Part shown: positions 1 to 8,166 of the stretch, in pieces
Numbering within the stretch: position 1 is the first letter of the stretch
Layout of the letters: each line of letters opens with the position of its first letter
Origin: an uncultured Saprospiraceae bacterium
Lineage (GTDB): Bacteria; Bacteroidota; Bacteroidia; Chitinophagales; Saprospiraceae
Length of the DNA stretch: 46,918 nt
Assembly: GCA_937928575.1 (NCBI GenBank)
Contig: CALFWW010000006.1
Coordinates: 1-46,918 of the forward strand
Direction of reading: 5' to 3'
The notes under the pieces: generated by a model
Told to the model about the DNA's origin: nothing
The model's database searches: none
The model's input: only the letters and a program-made list of their open reading frames with translations
Program-made: the position numbers and the translations under genes

Positions 1-127
1 TGCTTTCTTCTGTAACAATCCTAAGTATATTAAAGAAAATTACAAGCATTATCTAGAAAATCAATTGCGAAAAAATTATGATTTTACTGGGGTACCAATT
101 AGTTTGTTTTTCAGAAAGAAGAGTTAA
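1..127 (+). CDS. der: Ribosome-assembly GTPase Der (EngA), C-terminal end only
   Basis: This is the last 41 codons of a gene that begins before the window; the reading frame opens at base 2 and stops at 125-127. The visible peptide carries a basic KH-like tail with the sequences NPKYIKENYKHYLENQLR and GVPISLFFRKKS. This closely follows the family ending of Der/EngA, the double GTPase needed for maturation of the 50S ribosomal subunit (established knowledge of the family). Neither GTPase domain is in the window, so the call rests on the short C-terminal KH-like domain alone. The rfbC start lies 29 bp downstream on the same strand, so read-through into the rhamnose genes is possible. Confidence 0.75.
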   Translation, partial: AFFCNNPKYIKENYKHYLENQLRKNYDFTGVPISLFFRKKS

Positions 128-156
128 ATTTACCACACAATTTTAAAGAACGTATC

Positions 157-720
157 ATGTCATTTATCGAAACACCTATTAAGGGACTAATCGTCTTTCA
201 ACCTAAAGTTTGGGAAGATGACAGGGGTTATTTCTTTGAAAGTTTCAATGAAAATTCATTTAAAGAAGCTGGCATTAATGCAAATTTTGTCCAAGACAAT
301 CAATCCAAATCTTCATTTGGTGTTTTGAGAGGTTTGCACTATCAAGTTGGTGAATTTGCACAAGCTAAGCTGGTCCGTGTACTGAGTGGAAAAGTATTGG
401 ATGTAGCGGTAGATATTCGCAACGACTCTCCTACTTATGGTCAAAGTTATTCGATTATTTTAAGTGAAGAAAATAAGACACAGCTCTTTGTTCCACGTGG
501 ATTTGCGCATGGATTTGTAGTTTTGAGCGAGGAAGCAGTCTTTTACTATAAAGTAGATAATTTTTATTCCAAAGAGAGCGAAGGGGCTGTCAAATGGAAT
601 GATCCAAAATTAAAAATAGATTGGCAAATTGCTGATAATGAGGCAGTTTTGTCTGAAAAAGATGGGAAAGCACCTGCATTTGGTGAACATAGAAATTCTT
701 TAATTGATTACAACATATAA
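157..720 (+). CDS. rfbC: dTDP-4-dehydrorhamnose 3,5-epimerase
   Basis: The 187-residue protein has the usual RmlC length and single-domain cupin organisation. It converts dTDP-4-keto-6-deoxyglucose to dTDP-4-keto-rhamnose, the third step of dTDP-L-rhamnose synthesis for surface polysaccharide. The start region MSFIETPIKGLIVFQPKVW, the catalytic-histidine motif RGLHYQ (His61), the basic AQAKLVRV strand and the PRGFAHGF loop are all family signatures. It ends in TAA 2 bp before the rfbD ATG, so the two genes form an operon. The first two pathway genes (rfbA, rfbB) are not in this window and must lie elsewhere. Confidence 0.95.
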   Translation: MSFIETPIKGLIVFQPKVWEDDRGYFFESFNENSFKEAGINANFVQDNQSKSSFGVLRGLHYQVGEFAQAKLVRVLSGKVLDVAVDIRNDSPTYGQSYSIILSEENKTQLFVPRGFAHGFVVLSEEAVFYYKVDNFYSKESEGAVKWNDPKLKIDWQIADNEAVLSEKDGKAPAFGEHRNSLIDYNI

Positions 721-722
721 AC

Positions 723-1613
723 ATGGGAAAGGTACTAGTAACAGGATCTAATGGACAAGTAGGGCAAGAAATAAACACGTTGTCTTCAAAGTTTCCACAC
801 TTCGAATTTATGTTTTGCGATGTCGCCGAATTAGACATCACAGATCATGTTAGAGTCAAATCTTTTTTCGAGGAAAATAAGTTTTCGTACGTCATTAATT
901 GTGCGGCATTTACAGCGGTTGACAAAGCTGAATCTGAAGTTGAATTGGCACACCGAGTAAATGTAAATGGTGTGAAAAATTTAGCGGATGGCTGCTTAAA
1001 GCAAGATATCCCAATGGTTCACATTTCTACGGACTATGTATATCACAATGACCAAAACACCCCATTTAAAGAAGGAGATGTTGTAAATCCACAAGGTGTT
1101 TACGCAAAAACCAAATTAGCTGGAGATGATATGGCGCTACGTACCAATCCTAAAACAATGGTTTTGCGTACTTCTTGGGTCTACTCTACTTTTGGACATA
1201 ACTTTGTCAAAACAATGTTACGTTTAGGTAAAGAAAAAGATCAATTGGGGATTGTATTCGATCAAATCGGAACTCCTACCTATGCAAGAGATATTGCTGA
1301 TGCCATCTTAACAATCTTAACGCAAGTCCACAAAGGAGAAAAAGAACAATTGGAAATTAGTGGTATTTATCATTACAGCAATGAAGGCGTAACGAGTTGG
1401 TATGATTTCGCAAAAGCTATTTTTGAATACGAAAATATTAATTGCGATGTCAACCCAATTGAGTCTTATGAGTATCCAACTCCAGCTAAAAGACCTCCAT
1501 TTTCAGTATTAAATAAAAAGAAAATCAAGAAGCAATTTGGATTGAAGATTCCTCACTGGAAAGACAGTCTGAATATTTGTCTTAAGATGTTAAATGCTGA
1601 AGTTCCTAATTAG
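723..1613 (+). CDS. rfbD: dTDP-4-dehydrorhamnose reductase
   Basis: The 296-residue Rossmann-fold protein is an RmlD-type extended SDR that reduces dTDP-4-keto-L-rhamnose to dTDP-L-rhamnose with NAD(P)H. It shows the nucleotide-binding VTGSNGQVGQEI near the N-terminus, NCAAFTAVDKAE, the catalytic STDYVY segment and the YxxxK pair Tyr127/Lys131 in GVYAKTK. Residues VLRTSWVYSTFGHNFVKTM are also typical of the family. It follows rfbC by 2 bp, so the pair is probably translationally linked. A 5-residue difference after STDYVY, where most homologues have FDG, is a minor variation in the substrate loop. Confidence 0.94.
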   Translation: MGKVLVTGSNGQVGQEINTLSSKFPHFEFMFCDVAELDITDHVRVKSFFEENKFSYVINCAAFTAVDKAESEVELAHRVNVNGVKNLADGCLKQDIPMVHISTDYVYHNDQNTPFKEGDVVNPQGVYAKTKLAGDDMALRTNPKTMVLRTSWVYSTFGHNFVKTMLRLGKEKDQLGIVFDQIGTPTYARDIADAILTILTQVHKGEKEQLEISGIYHYSNEGVTSWYDFAKAIFEYENINCDVNPIESYEYPTPAKRPPFSVLNKKKIKKQFGLKIPHWKDSLNICLKMLNAEVPN

Positions 1614-1808
1614 ACATAAGCAAGTTTGGACAGTAGTTTCCTAAGTGGTTGGTTTTCAATAATCTACTAATATCCAACTCTTATTCATCGAACTATAATT
1701 ATTTGCTATTTTGTAAACACTTTTACGTATTAACCGTAAAATATTACAAACTATAATTGAATGTTTTACGTTCAATTAGAAAGAAATAGCCATAATAATA
1801 CCCTGTTC
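1614..1808. other. Intergenic region, nothing identified
   Basis: AT-rich spacer between rfbD and the secreted protein. No tRNA, strong hairpin with T-tract or clear TAnnTTTG box was seen. A reading frame upstream of the preferred start (from 1761) would add 16 non-signal residues to the downstream protein. Confidence 0.4.
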
Positions 1809-4586
1809 ATGATTCAATCCTTACGTTTATTTTTTCCGATTCTGATCATACTACTAATCAGTAGCAATTTATTCGCAACACATAACCGTGCGGGAGAGAT
1901 TACTTATGAACAAGTTGGAGATTTAACAATCATAGCAACGGTCACTACTTACACCAAAGCAAGTAGTATTCCTGCCGATCGAGATAGTTTGGAAGTATGC
2001 TGGGGAGATGGAAATTGTCAATGGGTGGTTCGTTCCAATGGGCCATTAGATGGAGACGGAATTCCACAAGGTGAATTATTGGCCAACGATACCAAGAAAA
2101 ATCTCTACATCACTACTTACACATATGCAGGTCAAGCACATTACACGATTTCTATGACCGACCCTAATCGTAACGGCGGAATTTGTAATGTCAATCAACT
2201 TGGATCTGACAACGTTCCTTTTCATTTGGAAACAACTGTGACTTTTTTCAATCCGCAAGTACAAGGTTATAATAGTTCTCCTATTTTATTGCAACCACCC
2301 ATTGACATTGGTTGTATTGGTCAGCCTTTTATCCACAATCCGAATGCATACGATCCGGATGGAGATAGTCTTTCTTATCACCTGATTGTTCCACTACAAG
2401 ATGTTGGATTACCCGTTCCCAATTATGATTTCCCTGATCAGTATATTCCTGGTTCGGACAACAATATTGATTTAAATGAAATTACGGGTGATTTTATCTG
2501 GGAATTTCCGCAAGAAGCTTGCGAATATAATATTGCCATGATTATTGTCGAATATAGAAATGGAATACCAATTGACACCTTGATCCGCGATATGCAAGTC
2601 CTTATCGAAGATTGTGATAATGAACCTCCGGTCGTTGAGACGGTAGATGAATTATGTGTCGTCGCTGGTGAATTAATCGAATTTGAGGTAGTCGGGACCG
2701 CTCCCATTGAAGAAGCAGATCAACTGGTCGCATTGAGTGCATTGGGAGGTCCATTTATTCTTGATTTCAGCCCTGCAGAATTTGATGTGGCTCCTGGATA
2801 TAACGAACAGCCGTTGACAGGGGTATTCCGATGGCAAACAAGTTGTGAACATATTTCAGACCAACCTTATTCTGTCGTCTTCAAGGCAGTTGATAATTTC
2901 TTTGGTGACAATGGATTGTTCTCTTTGAAAACAGTCCGAATAACAGTAGTCGGTCCACCTGTTGAAGATGTACAAGCGGAAGCAGATGCTGGTCAAGTAA
3001 AAGTGAGTTGGGAAAAACCCTATATTTGCGAAGATGCAGAAGAAGATTATTTCTTTGACTTTTCTGTTTGGAGAAAAGAAGGCAGCAATCAATTCCTGCT
3101 AGATACTTGTGTCGGTGGATTGGATGGACAAGGCTATCAGAAAATAGAATTCGACACCATCAACACAATAGAAAACAATAGATACACGTATTTAGATACA
3201 GAAGTGGAAAGAGGACGGACCTATTGCTATAGAGTTTTGGCCGAATTTGCAAAGCGTACGCCTCCTCCATCCAACATCCCTTACAATAAAGTTGAGAGTT
3301 TAGCTTCCAATGAATTTTGTGTCCAATTGAATAGAGATATTCCGTTGATTACAAACGTAGATGTATTGTCAACAGATCAAAATAATGGAAGCATCGAAGT
3401 GCGATGGGCCAAACCAGTAGCAACAGATCTAGATACCTTACTAAATCCAGGCCCCTACACATACGAGTTGTATCGTGCAACGGGTATGACAGAAAATGGT
3501 TTGACAGCCGTACCTGGTGCTGTATGGACGAGTAATACATTCTTCAATGCAACTGATACAATCTATGTAGATAATGGTCTGAATACATTAGACAATGCCT
3601 ACAGTTACCATGTTGCTTTTTATATCAATGGTGATTATGACAATGGCCTAGAGCCCCTTGGATTTACAAATGCTGCTTCCTCTGTTTATCTCAACATTGC
3701 TTCTACGGATGAAACCAACAACTTATCTTGGGAAGAATTAGTGCCATGGGATAATTATGTCTATACCATCTATCGCCAAAATGAAGCGACATTATTGTTT
3801 GATTCGATTGGAACTACTTTTGAGCAAATGTATTCCGATACAGACTTATTAAATGGGCGAGAATATTGTTATAAAATTCGAAGTACGGGTTCCTATGGAA
3901 TTGAGGGTGTCATCAATCCGATATTTAATTTCTCTCAGGAAAACTGTGGGACTCCAATTGATACCATTCCTCCATGTCCACCGATCCTAGATATTACCAA
4001 CATCTGTGATTCAGCGACTGAAGGAACACCAGAAGAAAGTTTTCTAAATAACTTAACCTGGACCAATCCGATGAATTTCTGTGAAGAGACAGATGATGTG
4101 GTATCCTACAATGTGTATTATGCTCCGAATCCTTCTGCCGATTTTATCACCTTAGCCACTGATATCTTGACGCTGGACACTTTCTTTATGCATCAACCAG
4201 ATGTTGGAATTGCGGGTTGTTATGCGGTGACGGCCATCGATACTTTTGCAAATGAGAGTGTATTTAGCAACATTTTCTGTGTTGATAATTGCCCAGAATA
4301 TATCTTACCCAATGTCTTTACACCTAATGGAGATGGTGCCAATGAGTTGTTTATTCCTTACCCATATCGATTCATCAATAGCATTGAAATCAACATCTTC
4401 AACCGTTGGGGCAACCTTGTTTTTCAATCTACCAATCCTGACATCAATTGGGATGGCAAAACCATAAATGGTCAGGATGTTGCGGAAGGTACTTATTATT
4501 ATACCTGCAAAGTCTTTGAGAATCGAGTGAATGGTATTGAACAAAATCCTGAGGTGTTGAATGGTTGGATTGAGGTGATTCGGTAG
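1809..4586 (+). CDS. T9SS-exported protein with gliding motility-associated C-terminal domain
   Basis: About 925 residues from the preferred start. That start puts a Sec signal peptide (MIQSLRLFFPILIILLISS then NLFA) at the N-terminus; an upstream ATG at 1761 would add 16 residues before it. The mature protein begins THNRAGEITYEQ, a common opening of Bacteroidota surface proteins. It continues with beta-rich, Asp/Cys-containing segments and fibronectin-III-like modules (for example VSWEKPYICEDAEEDYFF and VRWAKPVATDL). The final ~95 residues contain LPNVFTPNGDGANELF and a closing WIEVIR, the hallmark of the type-B T9SS sorting domain (CHU_C). It is therefore expected outside the cell, attached or released by the type IX system. 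No catalytic motif was recognised; an adhesin or structural role is inference. Confidence 0.88.
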   Translation: MIQSLRLFFPILIILLISSNLFATHNRAGEITYEQVGDLTIIATVTTYTKASSIPADRDSLEVCWGDGNCQWVVRSNGPLDGDGIPQGELLANDTKKNLYITTYTYAGQAHYTISMTDPNRNGGICNVNQLGSDNVPFHLETTVTFFNPQVQGYNSSPILLQPPIDIGCIGQPFIHNPNAYDPDGDSLSYHLIVPLQDVGLPVPNYDFPDQYIPGSDNNIDLNEITGDFIWEFPQEACEYNIAMIIVEYRNGIPIDTLIRDMQVLIEDCDNEPPVVETVDELCVVAGELIEFEVVGTAPIEEADQLVALSALGGPFILDFSPAEFDVAPGYNEQPLTGVFRWQTSCEHISDQPYSVVFKAVDNFFGDNGLFSLKTVRITVVGPPVEDVQAEADAGQVKVSWEKPYICEDAEEDYFFDFSVWRKEGSNQFLLDTCVGGLDGQGYQKIEFDTINTIENNRYTYLDTEVERGRTYCYRVLAEFAKRTPPPSNIPYNKVESLASNEFCVQLNRDIPLITNVDVLSTDQNNGSIEVRWAKPVATDLDTLLNPGPYTYELYRATGMTENGLTAVPGAVWTSNTFFNATDTIYVDNGLNTLDNAYSYHVAFYINGDYDNGLEPLGFTNAASSVYLNIASTDETNNLSWEELVPWDNYVYTIYRQNEATLLFDSIGTTFEQMYSDTDLLNGREYCYKIRSTGSYGIEGVINPIFNFSQENCGTPIDTIPPCPPILDITNICDSATEGTPEESFLNNLTWTNPMNFCEETDDVVSYNVYYAPNPSADFITLATDILTLDTFFMHQPDVGIAGCYAVTAIDTFANESVFSNIFCVDNCPEYILPNVFTPNGDGANELFIPYPYRFINSIEINIFNRWGNLVFQSTNPDINWDGKTINGQDVAEGTYYYTCKVFENRVNGIEQNPEVLNGWIEVIR

Positions 4587-4954
4587 ATGGAGGAGACCGT
4601 TTTTCACCACTTAGGCTTAAAGCGATAAGTCTCAAAACACAAAGAGCACGTATTTTTTAACACATAGACCACAGAGATACACAGGCTTGTGCTGAGCAAA
4701 GTCGAAGTAAACACAAAGAACCTTATTTCGTGAAATTCTTTCAAACAGCATTCATGAACCAAGAGCTATGTGTTTCTATGTTTCTAATGTGAACTATGTG
4801 TTAAATTAATCCTCCGCGACTTGACCCATTAAGAGGTACAGTTCGTTTAGTACAGTAAGAATTTTTCCGTATTTTACAACCAAAACACAGTCTTTTCAAA
4901 AAACAAAAATTAATATTGCTGTTTGAGAGCAAGGTTTAAAAATATTACAACAAC
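4587..4954. repeat. Non-coding spacer with ACACATAG-type inverted repeat
   Basis: No gene was seen in these 368 bp. A 12-bp inverted repeat, TTTAACACATAG at 4656-4667 and CTATGTGTTAAA at 4794-4805, encloses low-complexity text built from variants of ACACATAG, ACACAAAGA and CTATGTTTCT, plus the motif GTGCTGAGCAAAGTCGAAG at about 4691. This style of degenerate, palindrome-rich text recurs between genes in many Bacteroidota (general recollection). Its function is unknown. Confidence 0.5.
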
Positions 4955-5548
4955 ATGTTTACAGGAATTATAGAAGCACTTGGAAAAGTAGAAAATATTA
5001 TTGAGGAAGGCACCAATTTCCATTTCACCATCTCCTCTCCTATCAGTTCAGAATTAAAAGTTGATCAAAGTGTTGCCCACAATGGCGTTTGCTTGACGGT
5101 CACGGAATTGACAGACAAGACGCACACCGTTACCGCAATTCTGGAAACGATGAACAAGACCAATCTCAAAGATCTGAAAGCTGGACACGTTGTTAATTTG
5201 GAAAGAGCGATGCGCATGAATGCTCGACTGGATGGACACATCGTACAAGGACATGTAGATATGACCGGTACATGTGTCAAGAAGGAAGAAGCCGATGGCA
5301 GTTGGTTCTTCACTTTCAAATATTCTCCTTCTGAAAAATACATTTTAGTCGACAAAGGCTCTATCTGTGTAAACGGTGTTAGCTTAACGGTTGTCGATCC
5401 GATTGATGATTTATTTACAGTCGCCATTATTCCTTTCACTTACGAACATACTTGCTTTAAAGATATTGAACCTGGTTCTGGGATAAATTTGGAGTTTGAT
5501 ATTATTGGGAAGTATATTTCGCGGTATGCGGAGTTGTATCAGAAGTAG
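4955..5548 (+). CDS. ribE: Riboflavin synthase alpha subunit
   Basis: The 197-residue protein catalyses dismutation of two 6,7-dimethyl-8-ribityllumazine molecules to riboflavin, the last step of vitamin B2 synthesis. It opens with the diagnostic MFTGIIEALGKV and contains two lumazine-binding barrels, each with a signature: NGVCLTVTEL and NGVSLTVVDP. LDGHIVQGHVDMTG marks the second-domain start, and the C-terminal helix LEFDIIGKYISRY is typical. Length matches the family (about 195-220). It stands alone, with no other rib gene adjacent and no FMN riboswitch-like leader noticed upstream. Confidence 0.95.
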   Translation: MFTGIIEALGKVENIIEEGTNFHFTISSPISSELKVDQSVAHNGVCLTVTELTDKTHTVTAILETMNKTNLKDLKAGHVVNLERAMRMNARLDGHIVQGHVDMTGTCVKKEEADGSWFFTFKYSPSEKYILVDKGSICVNGVSLTVVDPIDDLFTVAIIPFTYEHTCFKDIEPGSGINLEFDIIGKYISRYAELYQK

Positions 5549-5616
5549 GTCAAATTGAAAAATTTAAATTGAAAATTATAAATTGGACGATGTTGCGTGA
5601 GCTCGTCTAGCTATTG

Positions 5617-5758
5617 ACAAAGCTCCAAAGGAGCGACAGCAACCAGCCTAGTGCGATAGCGCTAGGTTGGTTGATGGCGATCCGTGTGTTTTGGCGCGTA
5701 TTTTTGTGTCAAAAATCGTGACAAAACACTTATTGAAGATTTGAATAAATATGGAAAT
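5617..5758 (+). repeat. 142-bp hairpin repeat, copy a
   Basis: Matches 6121-6262 over 142 bp with a single difference (GATGGCGAT here, GATGTCGAT there). It is made of a small GCTCC-AAA-GGAGC palindrome, a long hairpin centred on CCTAGTGCGATAGCGCTAGG, and a second hairpin GTGTTTTG...CAAAACAC with inner stem ATTTTTG...CAAAAAT. It encodes no protein and resembles REP/BIME-like or non-autonomous mobile elements. Confidence 0.85.
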
Positions 5759-5918
5759 GAATTGTTGGAAAGTACAACCTGTCTGCCGGCAAAGAAAAAC
5801 GATGTTCAGAGTACTCAGATTTCTCCAAAGCTTACTCACTTAAGCCAAACACACGGTCGAAATTTAAAATCCTACCAACCTTCTTGATTCTTCGATTTCA
5901 TAATTGTTTAATCTGGAC

Positions 5919-6028
5919 GAGTATAGCGCCTATACTCAGAATGACAAGAGGTTAATTTAATATTGATCTGATAAAAATTGAATTACTCTATATTTTAACT
6001 GTCGAAAATCCTTATTTCCATGTCATTG
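5919..6028 (+). repeat. 110-bp dispersed repeat, copy 1
   Basis: Aligns with 39534-39643 over 110 bp with only a few differences. It starts GAGTATAGCGCCTATACTC, continues AGAATGACAAGAGG, and ends in CTTATTTCCATGTCATTG. In this copy only part of the left palindrome arm is present; the other copy has a full 19-bp stem. Confidence 0.8.
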
Positions 6029-6120
6029 ATTCGCAGGGAGGGCTTAAATACGCTGTACTAAAATAAGGTTTCACATTATCTTCACTTACCTTTTTAAAAC
6101 AATTTTTTACAAATAACTTA

Positions 6121-6262
6121 ACAAAGCTCCAAAGGAGCGACAGCAACCAGCCTAGTGCGATAGCGCTAGGTTGGTTGATGTCGATCCGTGTGTTTTGGCG
6201 CGTATTTTTGTGTCAAAAATCGTGACAAAACACTTATTGAAGATTTGAATAAATATGGAAAT
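6121..6262 (+). repeat. 142-bp hairpin repeat, copy b
   Basis: One mismatch from copy a at 5617-5758. The two hairpins fall at 6139-6182 and 6190-6233. Identity with copy a ends abruptly at both sides (ACAAAG at the left, TATGGAAAT at the right), which suggests a recent duplication or transposition. It ends 5 bp before the hipA stop codon, so it could also form the 3' end of the hipBA transcript. Confidence 0.85.
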
Positions 6263-6267
6263 CAGTA

Positions 6268-7533
6268 TTAATCAAACCCTGCAACCCCATCCATTATCTT
6301 CTCAACAACTAACTTGGGTACATCATGTTGCATTAATAGTTTAGAAAGCTCTTTTTGCTGCGATTCAATTTCCTTAATGATTCCATCAGGATTTTTGATT
6401 GTATAATCTTCCGCTATTTTATAAACATCTTGTAACGTGATTTTATTTCGTTTTCCATTTACTGAAAGGGCTCTTTTAGGTTGCTTAAAATCAATCAATG
6501 GATTCATTGCAAATGTGATGTCATATGCAGGAGACAATTCCCAACTATCTTTTTTCTGATTATAAATAAACGCATGGTTTTTTAAATGATCATCTGTGTT
6601 TGCGAAAATGATATTGAAAATCATTCTTTTAAACAGCTCTTCCAATTGCGTATGTGGAATTTTCAAGAAAGAACAAAGATTGAACAAATTTTCATAAGAT
6701 GAATTTGTTGGATTTTTATAATCCCATCCAGTCATCCCTGTTGCTGTTAAAACATGTTGCTTTTGCCCATCTTGTCTATCAAATCGTAAGGTTGCAAAAT
6801 GTTTGTTATCAATCAACTTAGAATCCATCATTCGAATTCCAGTATTTTTTAGTAGCAAATAATAACAATACTCTACCACCTCTCTTGGATAGTTTTCATT
6901 TTCGTCTAAAGCCAGTTTGACAAGGTAGTGATTGAAATGGTCACCATACTCCAAATCACCTGGAATCACCTTACCCGTTTTTCTATTTTCCGATATCAAA
7001 ATTTTAGGTCGCGCTCCACCTGCTGAAGTACCTATTTTGAAAATATTGATAAGCGCTTGGTTGTCTAGTTTTTTTTGTCGAGAAGATTTTTTTAGATCTA
7101 GTACCTCTTTAAGTAGTTCAATAATTTCATCCAAATCAATAGCTACGTTTTCTGGTAATTGTACAATAGGTTTATACTCCATTGCACCCATTCCGCGGTT
7201 ACCAATGTATGCTAATTGTTCTAAGACTGAAATATTTTGATGCACTTTGTTATCCAACCATGCTTTAAAAATTATAGAACCAAATCGATCCGGTAATGAA
7301 TCTGCAAATTGTGGAGGGATTCCTTTAAAAGTTTCGTTGTCAAATTGGCTAAATAATTGAACATGTTTCGTCCTTCTCAGAATACCTGTTTTCGGAAAAA
7401 TATTTAGCAATTTGTTTTGATTAAGAAAATCTGGATTGAATTGAAAAGAAGATCGAACTTCATTTTCCTGCATTCCAATTCTTCCAATTTCTTGATCAAA
7501 GAGATGAACATTTATAATTTCATTGGCAGCCAT
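6268..7533 (-). CDS. hipA: HipA-family serine/threonine kinase toxin
   Basis: 421 residues, close to the usual 420-440 for full-length HipA. HipA toxins are PI3/4-kinase-fold protein kinases; studied members phosphorylate aminoacyl-tRNA synthetases and induce dormancy. Visible features: the N-terminal subdomain with QFDNETFKGIPPQFADSLPDRFG; the glycine-rich loop IGTSAGGARPKILI (residues 167-180); the catalytic motif NTDDHLKN (312-319, Asp314 as base, Asn319); and the metal-binding Asp338 in SPAYDIT. All key residues are present, so the kinase looks active. The start ATG overlaps the stop TAA of the upstream antitoxin by one base, giving tight translational coupling. The target in this organism cannot be read from sequence. 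Confidence 0.93.
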   Translation of the reverse strand: MAANEIINVHLFDQEIGRIGMQENEVRSSFQFNPDFLNQNKLLNIFPKTGILRRTKHVQLFSQFDNETFKGIPPQFADSLPDRFGSIIFKAWLDNKVHQNISVLEQLAYIGNRGMGAMEYKPIVQLPENVAIDLDEIIELLKEVLDLKKSSRQKKLDNQALINIFKIGTSAGGARPKILISENRKTGKVIPGDLEYGDHFNHYLVKLALDENENYPREVVEYCYYLLLKNTGIRMMDSKLIDNKHFATLRFDRQDGQKQHVLTATGMTGWDYKNPTNSSYENLFNLCSFLKIPHTQLEELFKRMIFNIIFANTDDHLKNHAFIYNQKKDSWELSPAYDITFAMNPLIDFKQPKRALSVNGKRNKITLQDVYKIAEDYTIKNPDGIIKEIESQQKELSKLLMQHDVPKLVVEKIMDGVAGFD

Positions 7534-7799
7534 TAGTATAAGGATTTAGTATTGACGACTTGATCTTTGGCTATTGTAATTTCATTGTTAAATTGTTCTA
7601 ATAAATCCAATTCTTTTAAAACTTTTAAGATGGTATCTACAGTGAAGTTTTTACCCATTTCCAGATTTTGGATCGTTGTCCTGGAAACATCTAATGATTT
7701 TGCAAACTCGACTTGTGAGATTCCTCTTTGTTTGCGCAATGCTTTTATGAGCAAGCCCAACTCATTTTTAACATCCTTAATTTCTACAGTATTAAACAT
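7533..7799 (-). CDS. hipB: HipB-like XRE-family antitoxin and repressor
   Basis: The 88-residue protein has a compact helix-turn-helix of the XRE/Cro type: LIKALRKQRGISQVEFAKSL, then DVSRTTIQNLEMGK, at roughly residues 15-52. In the HipB family it binds promoter operators and holds HipA inactive. It is the first gene of the pair and its TAA stop shares its last A with the hipA ATG. The 145 bp upstream hold four palindromic sites with TTGACCA/TGGTCAA half-sites, the nearest starting 4 bp before the ATG, so autorepression of the pair is the obvious reading. The N-terminal residues MFNTVEIKDVKNE precede the HTH; the start is supported by the operator position. Confidence 0.92.
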   Translation of the reverse strand: MFNTVEIKDVKNELGLLIKALRKQRGISQVEFAKSLDVSRTTIQNLEMGKNFTVDTILKVLKELDLLEQFNNEITIAKDQVVNTKSLY

Positions 7800-7802
7800 A
7801 AT

Positions 7803-7944
7803 TTGACCATTATATTGTTCAATATAGCGTATTTTAAATATAAAATGCTTGTTTTAATGGTCAATAACATAAATAACTTATAAATTGACCAGTAAAATGG
7901 TCAATTTCATAATAAATAAGCCAAATGACCAATTTAATGGTCAA
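7803..7944 (-). promoter_or_regulatory. Four phased operator-like palindromes upstream of hipB
   Basis: Three full sites share the form TTGACCA-N6-TGGTCAA: 7803-7822 (right half TGTTCAA), 7885-7904 (perfect) and 7925-7944 (left half ATGACCA). A fourth, 7845-7864, keeps only the TGGTCAA half. Site starts lie at 7803, 7845, 7885 and 7925, i.e. 42, 40 and 40 bp apart, close to four helical turns, so all face the same side of the DNA. By analogy with E. coli hipBA, which also has four operators, HipB is the likely ligand (inference). Confidence 0.75.
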
Positions 7945-8166
7945 AATATTTTCTTTTGTTCTATCCCGTCTATTTCCTATTAGGATTTGAAAAATTCGAT
8001 TATTCTATCAAATTCAACAGCCTGACAAACCCTCCCAAAAAACATCAAAAAAATCGCTTCAAAATAGTATCCTATAAATAATTTCTTACGTCCTATTGTA
8101 GCTAAAATCGAACAATAAATTTATTTTCACAAAATATTTTAACCACAAAAAAGCGCGTTACGACTG
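7945..8166. other. Divergent intergenic region, speA side
   Basis: AT-rich DNA between the hipB operators and the speA start. It holds no gene, tRNA or clear terminator. A speA promoter must lie here, but no convincing TAnnTTTG box with an upstream TTG was found. Confidence 0.4.

Larger units (their letters stand above)
5549..6267. other. Accessory non-coding region with dispersed repeats
   Basis: These 719 bp between ribE and the 3' end of hipA hold two copies of a 142-bp hairpin repeat and one copy of a different 110-bp repeat, each listed separately. Short open frames here arise from the repeat text and show no recognisable protein. Copy b of the hairpin repeat stops 5 bp before the hipA stop codon. 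Confidence 0.6.

Noticed and set aside
5684-5887. 67-codon open frame within the hairpin repeat
   Set aside because: Runs across the repeat boundary into unique DNA and matches nothing; copy b lacks the same continuation.
7945-8166. Riboswitch or leader upstream of speA
   Set aside because: No conserved stem, T-loop or transcription terminator was recognisable in this AT-rich stretch.
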